A DNA stretch of 64,000 bases from Virgibacillus subterraneus (GCF_900110695.1 NZ_FOEH01000002.1:539549-603548); one strand, 5' to 3'. Shown: positions 53,453 through 61,601, numbered from the stretch's first letter. Numbers and translations: made by a program. Notes: generated by a model from the letters alone, not told the origin.

Positions 53453-54112
53453 TTATCTTTTCTTAATCGTAACCTCCGAAGTATCTAATCCTAACCTTTT
53501 CCTTAACTCTCCTGTGATAGAGAATGAAATTATTGCACCTTTTTCAACTTCAACAAATTGGTGGTGAGTCCCCGTAACAATTGTTCCATCAGTACCATAT
53601 GTTTTAGTTGGGCTGGGGTTAAATTTTATAAGATGCTCATTATAATTTCCGCTGATTTTCCCTTGCGTAAAAATGTCCTTTGGTAAAACTACATAAGGTG
53701 GTTGTCTTTGCACCACAGAAACTTTAATTGTGTTTTTCTTCACTTCTATTATACCGTCTTTCGGAACAGGTGACCCATTTACTTCTAACTCATAATCCCA
53801 TAATTCTTTTGCTAAATCCTTTAATTGAGCGTCACTGTATTCATTTATAAGGTCGTCAATCAATTGATTATAATAATCAGCTTCCTCTTTCGCATAGTTA
53901 AAATCCGTTTCAATACTTTGTAATGTATTTTCTAGTTCCTCATTCTTTTCTTCTAATTTTTTTATTCGGTCATCTTTATCTTCAATAAGTTGTTTCGTAG
54001 CGTTGTCATCATTCGTTTTGTCAGCGTTTTGAATCGAACTTTTATCCGTACAACCTGATAAGAAAACAATAATACATAATGTTGTTAATAATAAAGTAAC
54101 TATTTTCTCCAT
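53453..54112 (-). CDS. Lipoprotein with coiled coil
   Basis: The 219-residue protein has a lipobox signal (VTLLLTTLCIIVFLSGC, Cys at about 21), a long coiled coil (LIEDKDDRIKKLEEKNEELENTLQSIE, about 40-75) and a beta-rich C-terminal domain (GIIEVKKNTIKVSVVQRQPPYVVLP ... VEKGAIISFSITGELRKRLG). It would be anchored to the outer membrane face. Function unknown. It is one gene per cassette between sites S3 and S4. Confidence 0.75.
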   Translation of the reverse strand: MEKIVTLLLTTLCIIVFLSGCTDKSSIQNADKTNDDNATKQLIEDKDDRIKKLEEKNEELENTLQSIETDFNYAKEEADYYNQLIDDLINEYSDAQLKDLAKELWDYELEVNGSPVPKDGIIEVKKNTIKVSVVQRQPPYVVLPKDIFTQGKISGNYNEHLIKFNPSPTKTYGTDGTIVTGTHHQFVEVEKGAIISFSITGELRKRLGLDTSEVTIKKR

Positions 54113-54167
54113 TTTAATCCCCCTATATTTAACTTCAATCTTACCTTAATGTTCTAAAATCTCTGTA

Positions 54168-54246
54168 TAATTTACCTGCAACTTTAAAAGGAAAAGCCAA
54201 TAAGCATCGGCTTTTCCTTTTAAAGTATTGCACCCGTTTATTCAAG
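54168..54246 (-). repeat. Cassette site S4
   Basis: Outer arm ATAATTTACCTGCAACTTTAAAAG, hairpin AAAGGAAAAGCC / GGCTTTTCCTTT, inner arm TTAAAGTATTGCACCCGTTT-ATTCAAG. The hairpin read on the minus strand ends in a T-run, a terminator for the GNAT gene. Confidence 0.85.
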
Positions 54247-54253
54247 AACAATA

Positions 54254-54751
54254 CTATAAAAGTTTCGACATATAGTATTCATCAACAAATTCATCATTTA
54301 AAAGCAATGAATTTCTTTTTGTTCCTTCAATTTCAAACCCTAAGTTCTTATATAATGACAATGCTCCTTCATTTTTAGTTACGACTGTTAGTTCTAACCT
54401 ACTAACATTTTGATTAACAGCCCATTGTTCCAGTTTGTTAATTAGTTGTTTTCCGATTCCCTTTCCTCTATAACCCTTCAAAATCCCAATAACAATGTAA
54501 GCCGAATGCTTATTCCGTTGTGCATTACCACCTATAACTATCAAGTAACCAACCAACTCATTATCCTTTTCAGCAACAAGTATAGTAGAGTTTTCAGCAT
54601 TCTTAATGCCATTAATCACCTTTAATTGGTTTTCGGATTTAATATTTCTTTCTCCAGCTTCCCAAAGCATATACTGTGAACTTTCATCAACCTGTTTAAT
54701 AAGATTTGCTAAATTTTCTGCATCAGAAGTTTCTACTTCTCTAACTATCAT
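54254..54751 (-). CDS. GNAT-family N-acetyltransferase
   Basis: The 165-residue enzyme is a single GNAT domain using acetyl-CoA. It has the pyrophosphate loop in LKGYRGKGIGKQLINKLEQW (Q/R-x-x-G-x-G/A) and the C-terminal LELTVVTKNEGALSLYKNLGF. I chose ATG 54751 (MIVREVETSDAENL) behind AAGGGAG; an upstream start at 54778 has a poorer fit. The substrate is unknown. It lies between sites S4 and S5. Confidence 0.85.
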   Translation of the reverse strand: MIVREVETSDAENLANLIKQVDESSQYMLWEAGERNIKSENQLKVINGIKNAENSTILVAEKDNELVGYLIVIGGNAQRNKHSAYIVIGILKGYRGKGIGKQLINKLEQWAVNQNVSRLELTVVTKNEGALSLYKNLGFEIEGTKRNSLLLNDEFVDEYYMSKLL

Positions 54752-54783
54752 TAATTTTCGCTCCCTTATTTGTTTCACTCTTA

Positions 54784-54923
54784 TTGAACTAGCCTGCTGC
54801 GTTACTTTAAGTACATTAATTCACGTACTTATTCTAACATAAAATTCCAATAATTCTTTAGATAAGAATAGGATCGCCATAATTGACGATCCCTTGTTAA
54901 ACTATTACACCCGTTAGTTCAAG
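54784..54923 (-). repeat. Cassette site S5 (subfamily 1, well conserved)
   Basis: Outer arm TTGAACTAGCCTGCTGCGTT-ACTTTAA (54784-54810), hairpin GGATCGCCAT / GACGATCC (54871-54892), inner arm TTAAACTATTACACCCGTTA-GTTCAAG (54897-54923). The arms are inverted with respect to each other (TTGAACTA ... TAGTTCAA). Nearly identical to S6 and S18. Confidence 0.9.
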
Positions 54924-54943
54924 AACATTGTGATTAACTACGC

Positions 54944-55258
54944 TTATTTTGAATTTAGATAACCAAGTACATCATCTAATAAAAAATTGTTTTCTAAAGT
55001 AGCTTCTTCAACCTCGACAATTTTTCTATCTATGTAGTAGTCGACCTTTGAGAATGGGTCATTTTCTACATAATCCCTTACCTTATCATAAGATGGTGCA
55101 TCAATTATCATTAGTGCAGTACCATCTACACAAGGTCCGCAAAATGGTAATACTCCACGTTCTTTCAACATTTTTAAGTAATTAACATGGTCGATAATCA
55201 ATTCTTTTGTCATTAATTCTCTTTTTTTATTTGAAAGATGAACTAAAAATTTCTTCAC
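54944..55258 (-). CDS. YciI-like protein
   Basis: The 104-residue protein starts MKKFLVHLSNKKREL and has the YCII pattern (ELIIDHVNYLKMLKERGVLPFCGP, then ..GTALMIIDAPSYDKVRDYVENDPFSKV). It is a small dimeric alpha/beta fold of unclear function. I chose GTG 55258 behind AGGAG; GTG 55267 overlaps that site. It forms one two-gene cassette with the MarR gene, which starts 11 bp upstream of it. Confidence 0.8.
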   Translation of the reverse strand: MKKFLVHLSNKKRELMTKELIIDHVNYLKMLKERGVLPFCGPCVDGTALMIIDAPSYDKVRDYVENDPFSKVDYYIDRKIVEVEEATLENNFLLDDVLGYLNSK

Positions 55259-55269
55259 AAAATCCACTC

Positions 55270-55692
55270 CTATAACTTTGCATTTATTACCTTAATTGAA
55301 TCCTTTATTCCATCTAAATTACCAACAAGCAATTCATCTAATTCTATATCAGCTTGTTGTAGACTAAATAATGCTTCATCCAAAATATCATTACCTTTTT
55401 GGGTTAATATAACCTCCATAGACCTCCTTTCTTTTCCTGGTAATCGTTTTATAAATCCGTCCCTTTCCATTCTTCCAAGTAAATTACTTACAGTTGCTCG
55501 TTCAAGCTCAATTTTCTCTGCAATCAATGATAAACTTGATGGTCCAAACTCCTTTATTACTTCCATCACATAGACATAAGATGTGTTAAGACCTAATCTC
55601 TCTAATTTTTTTTCATACCATTTTTGAACTTTTTTACGAGCGTTACTTAATTGAAATGCTAAACAATTGATAGTTATAGTGTTTTTATTCAT
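55270..55692 (-). CDS. MarR-family regulator
   Basis: The 140-residue protein has a winged helix (LSLIAEKIELERATVSNLLGRMERDGFIKRLPGKERRS, about 55-93), as in MarR repressors of stress or drug responses. It lies directly ahead of the yciI-like gene, so likely controls it. Its start ATG 55692 has no ribosome site; the promoter suggests a leaderless message. It is in the same cassette. Confidence 0.88.
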   Translation of the reverse strand: MNKNTITINCLAFQLSNARKKVQKWYEKKLERLGLNTSYVYVMEVIKEFGPSSLSLIAEKIELERATVSNLLGRMERDGFIKRLPGKERRSMEVILTQKGNDILDEALFSLQQADIELDELLVGNLDGIKDSIKVINAKL

Positions 55693-55727
55693 GTTAGCAT
55701 ACTAACAATTAGTATGCTAACTGTCAA
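55693..55727 (-). promoter_or_regulatory. Promoter and palindromic operator of the MarR gene
   Basis: On the minus strand TTGACA (55722-55727) and TAGTAT (55699-55704) are 17 bases apart. A palindrome GTTAGCATACTAA / TTAGTATGCTAAC (55693-55721) covers the whole spacer and -10. This is a typical autorepressor operator. The expected transcription start falls on the ATG, implying leaderless translation. Confidence 0.8.
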
Positions 55728-55745
55728 GAAAATTAATCCATCTAC

Positions 55746-55885
55746 TTAAACTAACCTGCTGCGTTACTTTAAGTACATTAATTCACGTACTTATTCTAAC
55801 ATAAAATTTCAATAATTCTTCAAATAAGAATAGGATCGCCATAATCGACGATCCCTTGTTAAACTATTGCACCCGATAGTTTAAT
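55746..55885 (-). repeat. Cassette site S6 (subfamily 1, well conserved)
   Basis: Outer arm TTAAACTAACCTGCTGCGTT-ACTTTAAG, hairpin GGATCGCCAT / GACGATCC (55833-55854), inner arm TTAAACTATTGCACCCGATA-GTTTAATA (55859-55885). Over 90% identical to S5 by eye between the arms. Confidence 0.9.
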
Positions 55886-55907
55886 AAGAAAATAGGGATT
55901 TTCTGAT

Positions 55908-56249
55908 TTATTCCCAAAAACAAACCTGCAATTTATTATTATCTAAATCGTAAAAATCAAAAAACTTATTGTCACCATTATCTTTTAATTCAGTTACTTC
56001 TACACCTTTTTCTTTTATCTTTAAATATGTATTTTTAATATCAGTAGTGAAAAAAATCGGATAAGTTGAGTTCTCTTGCGAAGATACACTTCCTTCTTCA
56101 ATAGTTAATGGAACTCCACTATTTCCAATCGTGAATACTTGATAATCTTCTCCTTTGAAAGCTACTTTAAAACCTAATTCCTGGTACCAAATACTTGATT
56201 GATCCACATTACTAACCGTTATACATACAGTGTCTATCCTTTCAAACAT
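55908..56249 (-). CDS. VOC-superfamily (glyoxalase/bleomycin-resistance-like) protein
   Basis: The 113-residue protein has the VOC half-domain pattern: RIDTVCITVSNVDQSSIWYQELGFKVAF and TDIKNTYLKIKEKGVEVTEL, ending FYDLDNNKLQVCF. The fold dimerises to a metal or substrate pocket; antibiotic binding is possible for small members. AAAGGGAGTGTACTTAT-ATG gives the start. It is a single-gene cassette. Confidence 0.85.
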   Translation of the reverse strand: MFERIDTVCITVSNVDQSSIWYQELGFKVAFKGEDYQVFTIGNSGVPLTIEEGSVSSQENSTYPIFFTTDIKNTYLKIKEKGVEVTELKDNGDNKFFDFYDLDNNKLQVCFWE

Positions 56250-56324
56250 ATAAGTACACTCCCTTTAAGAATTTAATAATAATTTCTATTATTAGGAAAT
56301 TAATACTTTTATTTTTTTGCGTTC

Positions 56325-56399
56325 TTATTCAATAAAACTGGATCTATTGTTGAACCAGGATGCGATTCCTTATTCAACTCGTGCACCCGTTAGTGGAAG
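56325..56399 (-). repeat. Cassette site S7
   Basis: Outer arm TTATTCAATAAAACTGGATC-TATTG, followed by TGAACCAGGATGCGATTCCTTATT, inner arm CAACTCGTGCACCCGTTAGT-GGAAG. Short form without long internal spacer. Confidence 0.75.
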
Positions 56400-56419
56400 A
56401 GTCTTTCCTTTTTGTCTTT

Positions 56420-56956
56420 TTATTTTAACTCATAGTGTAATTCAGCGAATTGTTTACAATGCTTTACATTTATAAGTTTTAACTCATTCTCTTTCTCATT
56501 CGGTAAAAATAGTGGAATGCCACGCCCCATGATAGTTGGGGCAATTTGAATATAAAATTCATCAACAAGCCTTTCTTGAAGAAGAGGATAAAGAACCTCT
56601 CCACCACCGACAATCCATATCCGTTTTCCACGTTTTTCTTTTAATGAGTTTGTATAATTAACAATATCATCATTTATGTATTGAACATTATTATCAGAAC
56701 CAGTTAATAAACGAGAAAAAACATAACACTCCCTGCCCTTATATGGAAAGCCATCATCAGGTAGGTTTAGCATGATTTGATCATAAGTTTTTCTGCCCAT
56801 TATAACAATATCGATAGTAGAAAAGAAATCGGGATAACCAATTTCTTCTTCACCCTCTGTACCCAACAACCAATCCAACGAATGGTCATCCCTTGCAAGG
56901 TAGCCGTCTATGCTTATCGCACCATAAAAAACTAACTTAGTTTTACTATCATTCAT
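56420..56956 (-). CDS. DHFR-like (RibD C-terminal) reductase
   Basis: The 178-residue protein resembles the YyaP/YwjB type: LVFYGAISIDGYLARDDHSLDWL (catalytic region), VIMGRKTYDQIMLNLPDD, GKRIWIVGGGEVLYPLLQE. It may reduce a pteridine- or pyrimidine-like compound with NADPH; trimethoprim resistance is not implied. GAAAGGGTGTTGTTGA-ATG gives the start. A single-gene cassette, distinct from dfrA at 22.5 kb. Confidence 0.85.
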   Translation of the reverse strand: MNDSKTKLVFYGAISIDGYLARDDHSLDWLLGTEGEEEIGYPDFFSTIDIVIMGRKTYDQIMLNLPDDGFPYKGRECYVFSRLLTGSDNNVQYINDDIVNYTNSLKEKRGKRIWIVGGGEVLYPLLQERLVDEFYIQIAPTIMGRGIPLFLPNEKENELKLINVKHCKQFAELHYELK

Positions 56957-57024
56957 TCAACAACACCCTTTCACCCTGAAACAAACATTTGTTCCCACTT
57001 AGTGTGGCACATTACATTGAACTA

Positions 57025-57099
57025 TTCAACTCTTCTACTGCTATAGTTGAACAATGATGTAATTCCTTATCCAAGGAAAGCTACCCGTTTGTCGAATAG
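57025..57099 (-). repeat. Cassette site S8 (degenerate)
   Basis: Outer arm TTCAACTCTTCTACTGCTAT-AGTTGAAC, inner arm ...GCTACCCGTTTGTCGAATAG. The ACCCGTTTG core remains but the arms are diverged. Confidence 0.6.
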
Positions 57100-57118
57100 T
57101 GAAATACTACTTTCAATT

Positions 57119-57451
57119 CTAATGTTCTTTATCTTGTAATACTAAAAACTCTTCTAAATTTGGAGATTGATTATATTTAATAGCAGCTTGACTATCCTTT
57201 TTAATGATGGCTTTTGTTAAATCAATGTGATTTATGCTGGCAATTGCCATTGCGTAATGTATGACATCAACTAACTCTTTTTCTAAAGAAGTATCCCCTG
57301 AAATTTCCTTTCGACCTTCTAGCTGGTTTAGCACCTCTGCTACCTCGCCAATTTCTTCTACAAGTTTCATAAATAAAGCAGATGAAGAGCGTCCTTCTTT
57401 ATATTTTAATGCTAGGTAGTTCTGGAACTCTTGGAACGTTAATTGTTTCAT
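57119..57451 (-). CDS. MazG-like nucleotide pyrophosphohydrolase
   Basis: The 110-residue protein is all helical with the MazG metal motif: KLVEEIGEVAEVLNQ (ExxE) and ELVDVIHYAMAIA (E/DxxD), followed by a short tail. It probably hydrolyses (d)NTPs or their derivatives to monophosphates. I chose ATG 57451 (MKQLTFQEF) behind GAGGATTC; upstream in-frame Met codons lack a site. A single-gene cassette. Confidence 0.85.
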   Translation of the reverse strand: MKQLTFQEFQNYLALKYKEGRSSSALFMKLVEEIGEVAEVLNQLEGRKEISGDTSLEKELVDVIHYAMAIASINHIDLTKAIIKKDSQAAIKYNQSPNLEEFLVLQDKEH

Positions 57452-57582
57452 AAGAATCCTCACTTTTAATATTATTTTTCTCATTAAAAATTCAACACAA
57501 AGTAGCATATTACCTTTTCTTTTTATATAGTGTAGAATGCCATTACCTTAAAATACAGCATTTATAATGCTATAATTTCACT

Positions 57583-57650
57583 ATTCATCCCCATTAGTTA
57601 ATCAAAGTGCAAATTTCCTTGTTCAACAATTGCACCCAATAGTTGAAGAA
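57583..57650 (-). repeat. Cassette site S9
   Basis: Outer arm ATTCATCCCCATTAGTTAAT-CAAAG, inner arm TTGTTCAACAATTGCACCCA-ATAGTTGAAGAA (57619-57650). The inner arm is well conserved apart from GCACCCAAT in place of GCACCCGTT. Confidence 0.75.
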
Positions 57651-57655
57651 GAATT

Positions 57656-58486
57656 TTATTCAAAAGAGATACTATACCAAATATAATTAAATTTATTTTT
57701 AAATCCTATATTTTCTACAACAGAAACTGATGGTTTATTTACCTCCATACAATCCCAATATGGAGTATTATTATTCTCTATACAGTCTTTTACAAAAGTA
57801 TGAGCCACCTTTTGTGCAAGTTTTTTTCCTTGATGATGCTTTAAAGTCTCAATGTCTATACCGTGTACATTTCCAGCTACTACACCCGAAAAACAAACAC
57901 TTACAATTTCATTTTCATAAACAACACAATAACCAATACCATAATTTAAAAACCTTTCAAATGAAGTCCAAAACTCTAAAACTTTCGAATGCAAAAATTC
58001 AATGTTTTCATATACTAAATAATCTCTGTTTTCCAAAATAGTTTTTGTGATTTTTATAACTTCATATCCTTGCTCTATAATAGGTACATTTTGTTTTCTA
58101 TAATCATCCTTTTGTAATTCATAAACCCTTTGATTATAACTAATCAAATTTTCGCCAAATACTTTTTTGATAGTCTTATTCCATTTCGAATGATTACCTA
58201 TCGCTTCAAAAGACGTTAAACCAACTTTTCTGGCATCTAGTTTGATTACTGTATTAATAAAATTTTTTAACTCAAAATTAAATCCCTCATTTTCTTCGTT
58301 ACCAATAAAGATAAATCCATTATTACTTCCTAACCAAATAAATCCAGAGGTAGGAGAAATAATATCATCTACAAATATTCGACCAGAATTTTTCCCTTCA
58401 ATTATTGCTTTTGGTTCTATGTGTCCTTGTTCATATAATAATTCTTTACACTTATAAAATTCAGACTTTTTAAGTTCTGAAATCAT
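57656..58486 (-). CDS. GNAT acetyltransferase (276 residues, PF12746-like)
   Basis: The protein matches the longer GNAT_acetyltran type: an N-terminal adapter domain (LKKSEFYKCKELLYEQGHIEPKAIIEG, FIWLGSNNGFIFIGN) followed by the acetyl-CoA domain (IGYCVVYENEIVSVCFSGVVAGN, THHQGKKLAQKVAHTFVKDCI). Substrates may be amino sugars or antibiotics such as zwittermicin for some relatives. It is a single-gene cassette. Confidence 0.8.
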   Translation of the reverse strand: MISELKKSEFYKCKELLYEQGHIEPKAIIEGKNSGRIFVDDIISPTSGFIWLGSNNGFIFIGNEENEGFNFELKNFINTVIKLDARKVGLTSFEAIGNHSKWNKTIKKVFGENLISYNQRVYELQKDDYRKQNVPIIEQGYEVIKITKTILENRDYLVYENIEFLHSKVLEFWTSFERFLNYGIGYCVVYENEIVSVCFSGVVAGNVHGIDIETLKHHQGKKLAQKVAHTFVKDCIENNNTPYWDCMEVNKPSVSVVENIGFKNKFNYIWYSISFE

Positions 58487-58528
58487 CCGTTATCCTCCTC
58501 TCACCACATACTATTTTAAAGTTCCCTG

Positions 58529-58686
58529 TTAAACTAAACTGCCAGTTAGTGTAATCGTTCACACTCTCTTTTTACCTTTTATATCTTAGCTTTCATTCTT
58601 ATACAGTTAAGCTACATTATTATATAATGAAAAAAGGGAGCTTTTTTACACACTCCTATATTTAACTTCTACACACATTTCTTAAT
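58529..58686 (-). repeat. Cassette site S10 (hairpin-bearing, inner arm degenerate)
   Basis: Outer arm TTAAACTAAACTGCCAGTTA-GTGTAA (58529-58554), hairpin AAAAAAGGGAGCTTTTTT, then CTCCTATATTTAACTTCTAC. On the minus strand the hairpin GGAGTGTG.AAAAAAGCTCCC runs into Ts and looks like a terminator. Confidence 0.6.
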
Positions 58687-58702
58687 AAAGACTCTATTCC
58701 TC

Positions 58703-59572
58703 TTATCCAAAAATCTGCGCAGCTATGGCGAACAATGTATTGTTTCTAGGTGGTATATTGACAGAATTAGTTATTATTATAGGTGGTTCGCTAGCTTTTA
58801 TAAATCCTTTCTGTTCCAAGAACAACATAAATTCATCATTACCTGATGGTACATCAATCCTTAATTTACCTTGATGATTAAAAGCTAGACTATCAAGTAA
58901 TAAAGCCGCTGTTTGAGAATCTGGTGCTACAATAGGTCCCAAAATTAGATTTATTGGTCCTGAAATAGATATTCCATAACCAATAATATTTGCTTTATTG
59001 TCTTTAACTACTAAACATTGTTCTGATTGATTTATCCTATTATGAAGAAAGTTGCTTCTACTGTCTCCAAAGGCAATCTTGTCTAAATTTACAATTTCAG
59101 TAAAATTATTCTCAACGAAATCTTCAATGGCTACTCCTGTTTTATCTAATGGTTTTGTAGCTGTATAGCTACCACAAAGATACTTATGGACACAATCAAC
59201 AGTTATAAAACCCATTCTTTCATATAGGGGTTTTCCCACCTCTGTAGCAATTAGCATAATTGAAATATCACTAGTGGCAAATCCCATACATTGTTGAGTT
59301 GCATTCTTCCCTAATCCCATACCTCTATATTCGTTATCAACAATCACCATACCAATTGAAGCTACACTGGTATCGTACAGTATTATTGCAGCACTAGACA
59401 CGATTTTCCCCTCAGCATTTTTGTGACCGAATATTTTTCCGGATGACATAATGGTTCTAATTTCATATTCATCATAATCCCAGCCGACTGATGCGGAGAG
59501 TTCAATCAAACCTGAAACATCATTTTTATCAAACTGAACTAATTTTAGTAGTGTGTTTTTATATGTAGCCAT
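58703..59572 (-). CDS. GNAT-family acetyltransferase with second GNAT-like domain
   Basis: The 289-residue protein has an N-terminal GNAT domain (GLIELSASVGWDYDEYEIRTIMSSG; IGMVIVDNEYRGMGLGKNATQQC) and a C-terminal half of the Acetyltransf_18 type (KDNKANIIGYGISISGPINLILGPIVAPDS). The layout is that of B. subtilis YitH-like proteins; function unknown. It shares a cassette with the ANT(6) fragment, 38 bp upstream. Confidence 0.82.
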   Translation of the reverse strand: MATYKNTLLKLVQFDKNDVSGLIELSASVGWDYDEYEIRTIMSSGKIFGHKNAEGKIVSSAAIILYDTSVASIGMVIVDNEYRGMGLGKNATQQCMGFATSDISIMLIATEVGKPLYERMGFITVDCVHKYLCGSYTATKPLDKTGVAIEDFVENNFTEIVNLDKIAFGDSRSNFLHNRINQSEQCLVVKDNKANIIGYGISISGPINLILGPIVAPDSQTAALLLDSLAFNHQGKLRIDVPSGNDEFMLFLEQKGFIKASEPPIIITNSVNIPPRNNTLFAIAAQIFG

Positions 59573-59610
59573 TACGATTTCACCTTCTCTAAATCGTTTT
59601 CTAAAATCAC

Positions 59611-59898
59611 TTATTCATTATACGGATAAGACTTGGTGAAATCGAAATCAATTTCCCTACCAAAATCATTTTTGTCAGGTTCTTGCATCATTATTAAACT
59701 TCCAAACTCGTTAATCCATGTCTTATCTTCTATAAAAGACGCTGTTTCTGTCACAACATAAACAATATCATAATCCTGAAAAATATCTTTGGGTACATTA
59801 GGGTTTGTTCTTGAACCATTCATATAAACTGCTCGAATACGCTCATCTGCCTTTGCGAAATTTATTATTAGGTCCATCATTTCTTGTTCATTCCTCAT
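59611..59898 (-). pseudogene. Truncated aminoglycoside 6-adenylyltransferase (ANT(6)/AadK)
   Basis: The 95 residues match the nucleotidyltransferase start: MRNEQEMMDLIINFAKADERI, VYMNGSRTNPNVPKDIFQDYDIVYVVT (GSR and the catalytic Asp pair), and EIDFDFTKSYPYNE. Full ANT(6) enzymes have about 280-300 residues, so two-thirds are missing at the C-terminus. Resistance to streptomycin is not expected. Confidence 0.75.
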
Positions 59899-60130
59899 TT
59901 ATTTCCCTCCTAAAATAGTTAGTTTTTGAATAAAAATTACAACGGAGGGGCTCGAGGATGATATAAACCTAATAAAATAATAAAAGTTTATAATTTATTT
60001 AAGGTTTTTTTCATCTAATCTTCCTTCCCTGTTTAGATTTATCCTGTACTTAAATTAGTTCAATATATGTTCGGAAATTCCTTTTTTATAGAAAATGCAT
60101 ATAAAAAAATTTAACTAAAACGGCATTTTT
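59899..60130. other. Non-coding stretch within the array
   Basis: AT-rich DNA without a frame worth calling. It may be the decayed remains of the upstream part of a cassette. No promoter was recognised. Confidence 0.4.
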
Positions 60131-60186
60131 CTTCTTCAATATTACTGCTTCTATAGTTGAATAAGAAAATTTGGCAACCCCTTGTC
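60131..60186 (-). repeat. Cassette site S11 (degenerate)
   Basis: Outer arm CTTCTTCAATATTACTGCTT-CTATAGTTGAATAAG, like S8. The inner arm is reduced to CCCCTTGTCC; the GCACCC core is missing. Confidence 0.55.
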
Positions 60187-60191
60187 CATTT

Positions 60192-60588
60192 TTATTTTTT
60201 TAATTGGTTCATGACATCAAGGTCACTCATTTCACACCACATTTCCTTAATTAATCCACTCTCAAATCTTATTATCATTATACCTGTTTCTTTCACACGT
60301 TGGTCAGAGGACGGAATGTCTTCCCATCCCCCTTTGTAAGTCATATGCCCTGTGTATCTCACAGCTACCTTATCTTCTAATCCTATAATCTTCAATGCTC
60401 CAAACGTCATCAGTGAAAACCGTTCTAAACCAATTAATAAAATCATTAATAAACTCATCATGCCCGTTAAAATCATGATTTGGTACATGACTAACAAAGT
60501 TAGGTGCAGTAATCTCTTTTAAAATATTGATATCACCTTTAGTGAAAATTTCATTAAACCATCTCTCAACAAGTCGTTTCTTGTTCAT
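60192..60588 (-). pseudogene. SnoaL-like ester cyclase, frameshifted
   Basis: Two frames join to a roughly 130-residue SnoaL-like polyketide cyclase: first MNKKRLVERWFNEIFTKGDI..FVSHVPNHDFNGHDEFINDF and VFTDDVWSIEDYRI, then (other frame) LEDKVAVRYTGHMTYKGGWEDIPSSDQRVKETGIMIIRFESGLIKEMWCEM. The shift lies near 60385. Such proteins are small NTF2-like barrels. ATGs and length suggest recent inactivation. Confidence 0.75.
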
Positions 60589-60630
60589 TTATTCATCACC
60601 CGCTTCATTATTTTTTACATTATTCATTTA

Positions 60631-60718
60631 CTTCTTAAATTAAACTGCTAGTTAGGACTATAAAAAAGGAGCTTTCCTACAAACTCCTTGTTCAACTATT
60701 GCACCCGTTTGTTGAACA
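60631..60718 (-). repeat. Cassette site S12
   Basis: Outer arm TTCTTAAATTAAACTGCTAG-TTAGGAC, hairpin AAAAAAGGAGC...CTCCTT, inner arm TTGTTCAACTATTGCACCCG-TTTGTTGAAC (60688-60718). On the minus strand the hairpin has a T-run, so it can be a terminator. Confidence 0.85.
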
Positions 60719-60748
60719 ACTTCAACTCTTTATTTTTCGAATTCAATT

Positions 60749-61045
60749 TCACTTTTTATTATCTGCGAAGAAATCTGTTAATGTTTCAATTGAATTTCCA
60801 TTAAGTTTAAAAGTACCATTTTCTTCTGATAAAAGTCTTTGGTCATAACCCTCTCCACTCTCATTAAGCCAAAGATGATAGTTCTTCTTTGGGTTATCAT
60901 CCAGAAAAATTTTAAAAAAAGTAAAGGCTATGTAGTAATTATTTTTTGTTTATCTAATTCTTTAGCACTATTAACAGCATCAACAAACACAGAAATATCA
61001 TTTTTATTATCTAAGTATTCGTCTGATACTTGATTTTCACTAGTT
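60749..61045 (-). pseudogene. Decayed cassette gene (hypothetical)
   Basis: The minus strand gives two consecutive frames: VSDEYLDNKNDISVFVDAVN... (61030-60960) and FLDDNPKKNYHLWLNESGEGYDQRLLSEENGT..LTDFFADNKK ending at TGA 60749. They look like one protein of a small secreted/lipoprotein type common in Bacillus, split by a frameshift near 60925 and lacking its start. The identity of the family is uncertain. Confidence 0.5.
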
Positions 61046-61117
61046 TACCAGTATTGCAATTCTATTTGTTGTACATAGTCACTGTAATATTATTTCTCCA
61101 TTAAAAGTAAATTCTCC

Positions 61118-61189
61118 TTCTTCAACTAAACTGCTGCGTTAGCACAAGAGGAACTGCTCTTCTTGAACAGTTCCACCCGTTAGCACAAT
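61118..61189 (-). repeat. Cassette site S13 (compact)
   Basis: Outer arm TTCTTCAACTAAACTGCTGC-GTTAGCACAAG, inner arm TCTTCTTGAACAGTTCCACC-CGTTAGCACAATG. Only about 12 bases separate the arms. Both arms carry GTTAGCACAA. Confidence 0.85.
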
Positions 61190-61198
61190 GGAAATCCT

Positions 61199-61393
61199 TT
61201 AATTATTAGTATTAAAAGAAAAGAAAAATACAAATATAAGAGTAATAACCAGAGCTTGGGCTAAACAAATAACTAAATCATTTTTCCAATAAGTTTTACC
61301 AAAGGGACTCCATTTGCCACCAAATAAGCTAAATAACCTAGCAATTAAAAAGCTACACAACCAAATACAAAAGAAAGTTATTATAAACCCCAT
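61199..61393 (-). CDS. Small two-helix membrane protein (64 residues)
   Basis: The product begins MGFIITFFCIWLCSFLIARL, has a polar loop (GGKWSPFGKTYWKND) and a second hydrophobic stretch (LVICLAQALVITLIFVFFF). AGAGGGGGACAACA-ATG gives the start. Unknown function; it is a single-gene cassette. Confidence 0.65.
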   Translation of the reverse strand: MGFIITFFCIWLCSFLIARLFSLFGGKWSPFGKTYWKNDLVICLAQALVITLIFVFFFSFNTNN

Positions 61394-61441
61394 TGTTGTC
61401 CCCCTCTAATTGCAAATAAATAAGTCGAATAAAATTTAAGT

Positions 61442-61592
61442 TTCTTCAACTCTTTGCTGCGTTTAGTTCAATATCTCTACACTTAAATACTAACATAATA
61501 TTCCAAATATATTATTGAGTTTTTCAATAAAAAAAGACGATCAAATTCTATGAATCGCCCTGTTAAACTATTGCACCCGTTAGTTGAAGAAG
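61442..61592 (-). repeat. Cassette site S14
   Basis: Outer arm TTCTTCAACTCTTTGCTGCG-TTTAGTTCAATA, hairpin-forming middle (AAGACGATC ... GAATCGCC), inner arm TGTTAAACTATTGCACCCGT-TAGTTGAAGAAG (61561-61592). Confidence 0.85.
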
Positions 61593-61601
61593 AAAATAGC
61601 C

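Noticed and set aside
60839..61033. A + strand ORF in the array
   Set aside because: It is antisense to a decayed minus-strand gene and has no ribosome site.
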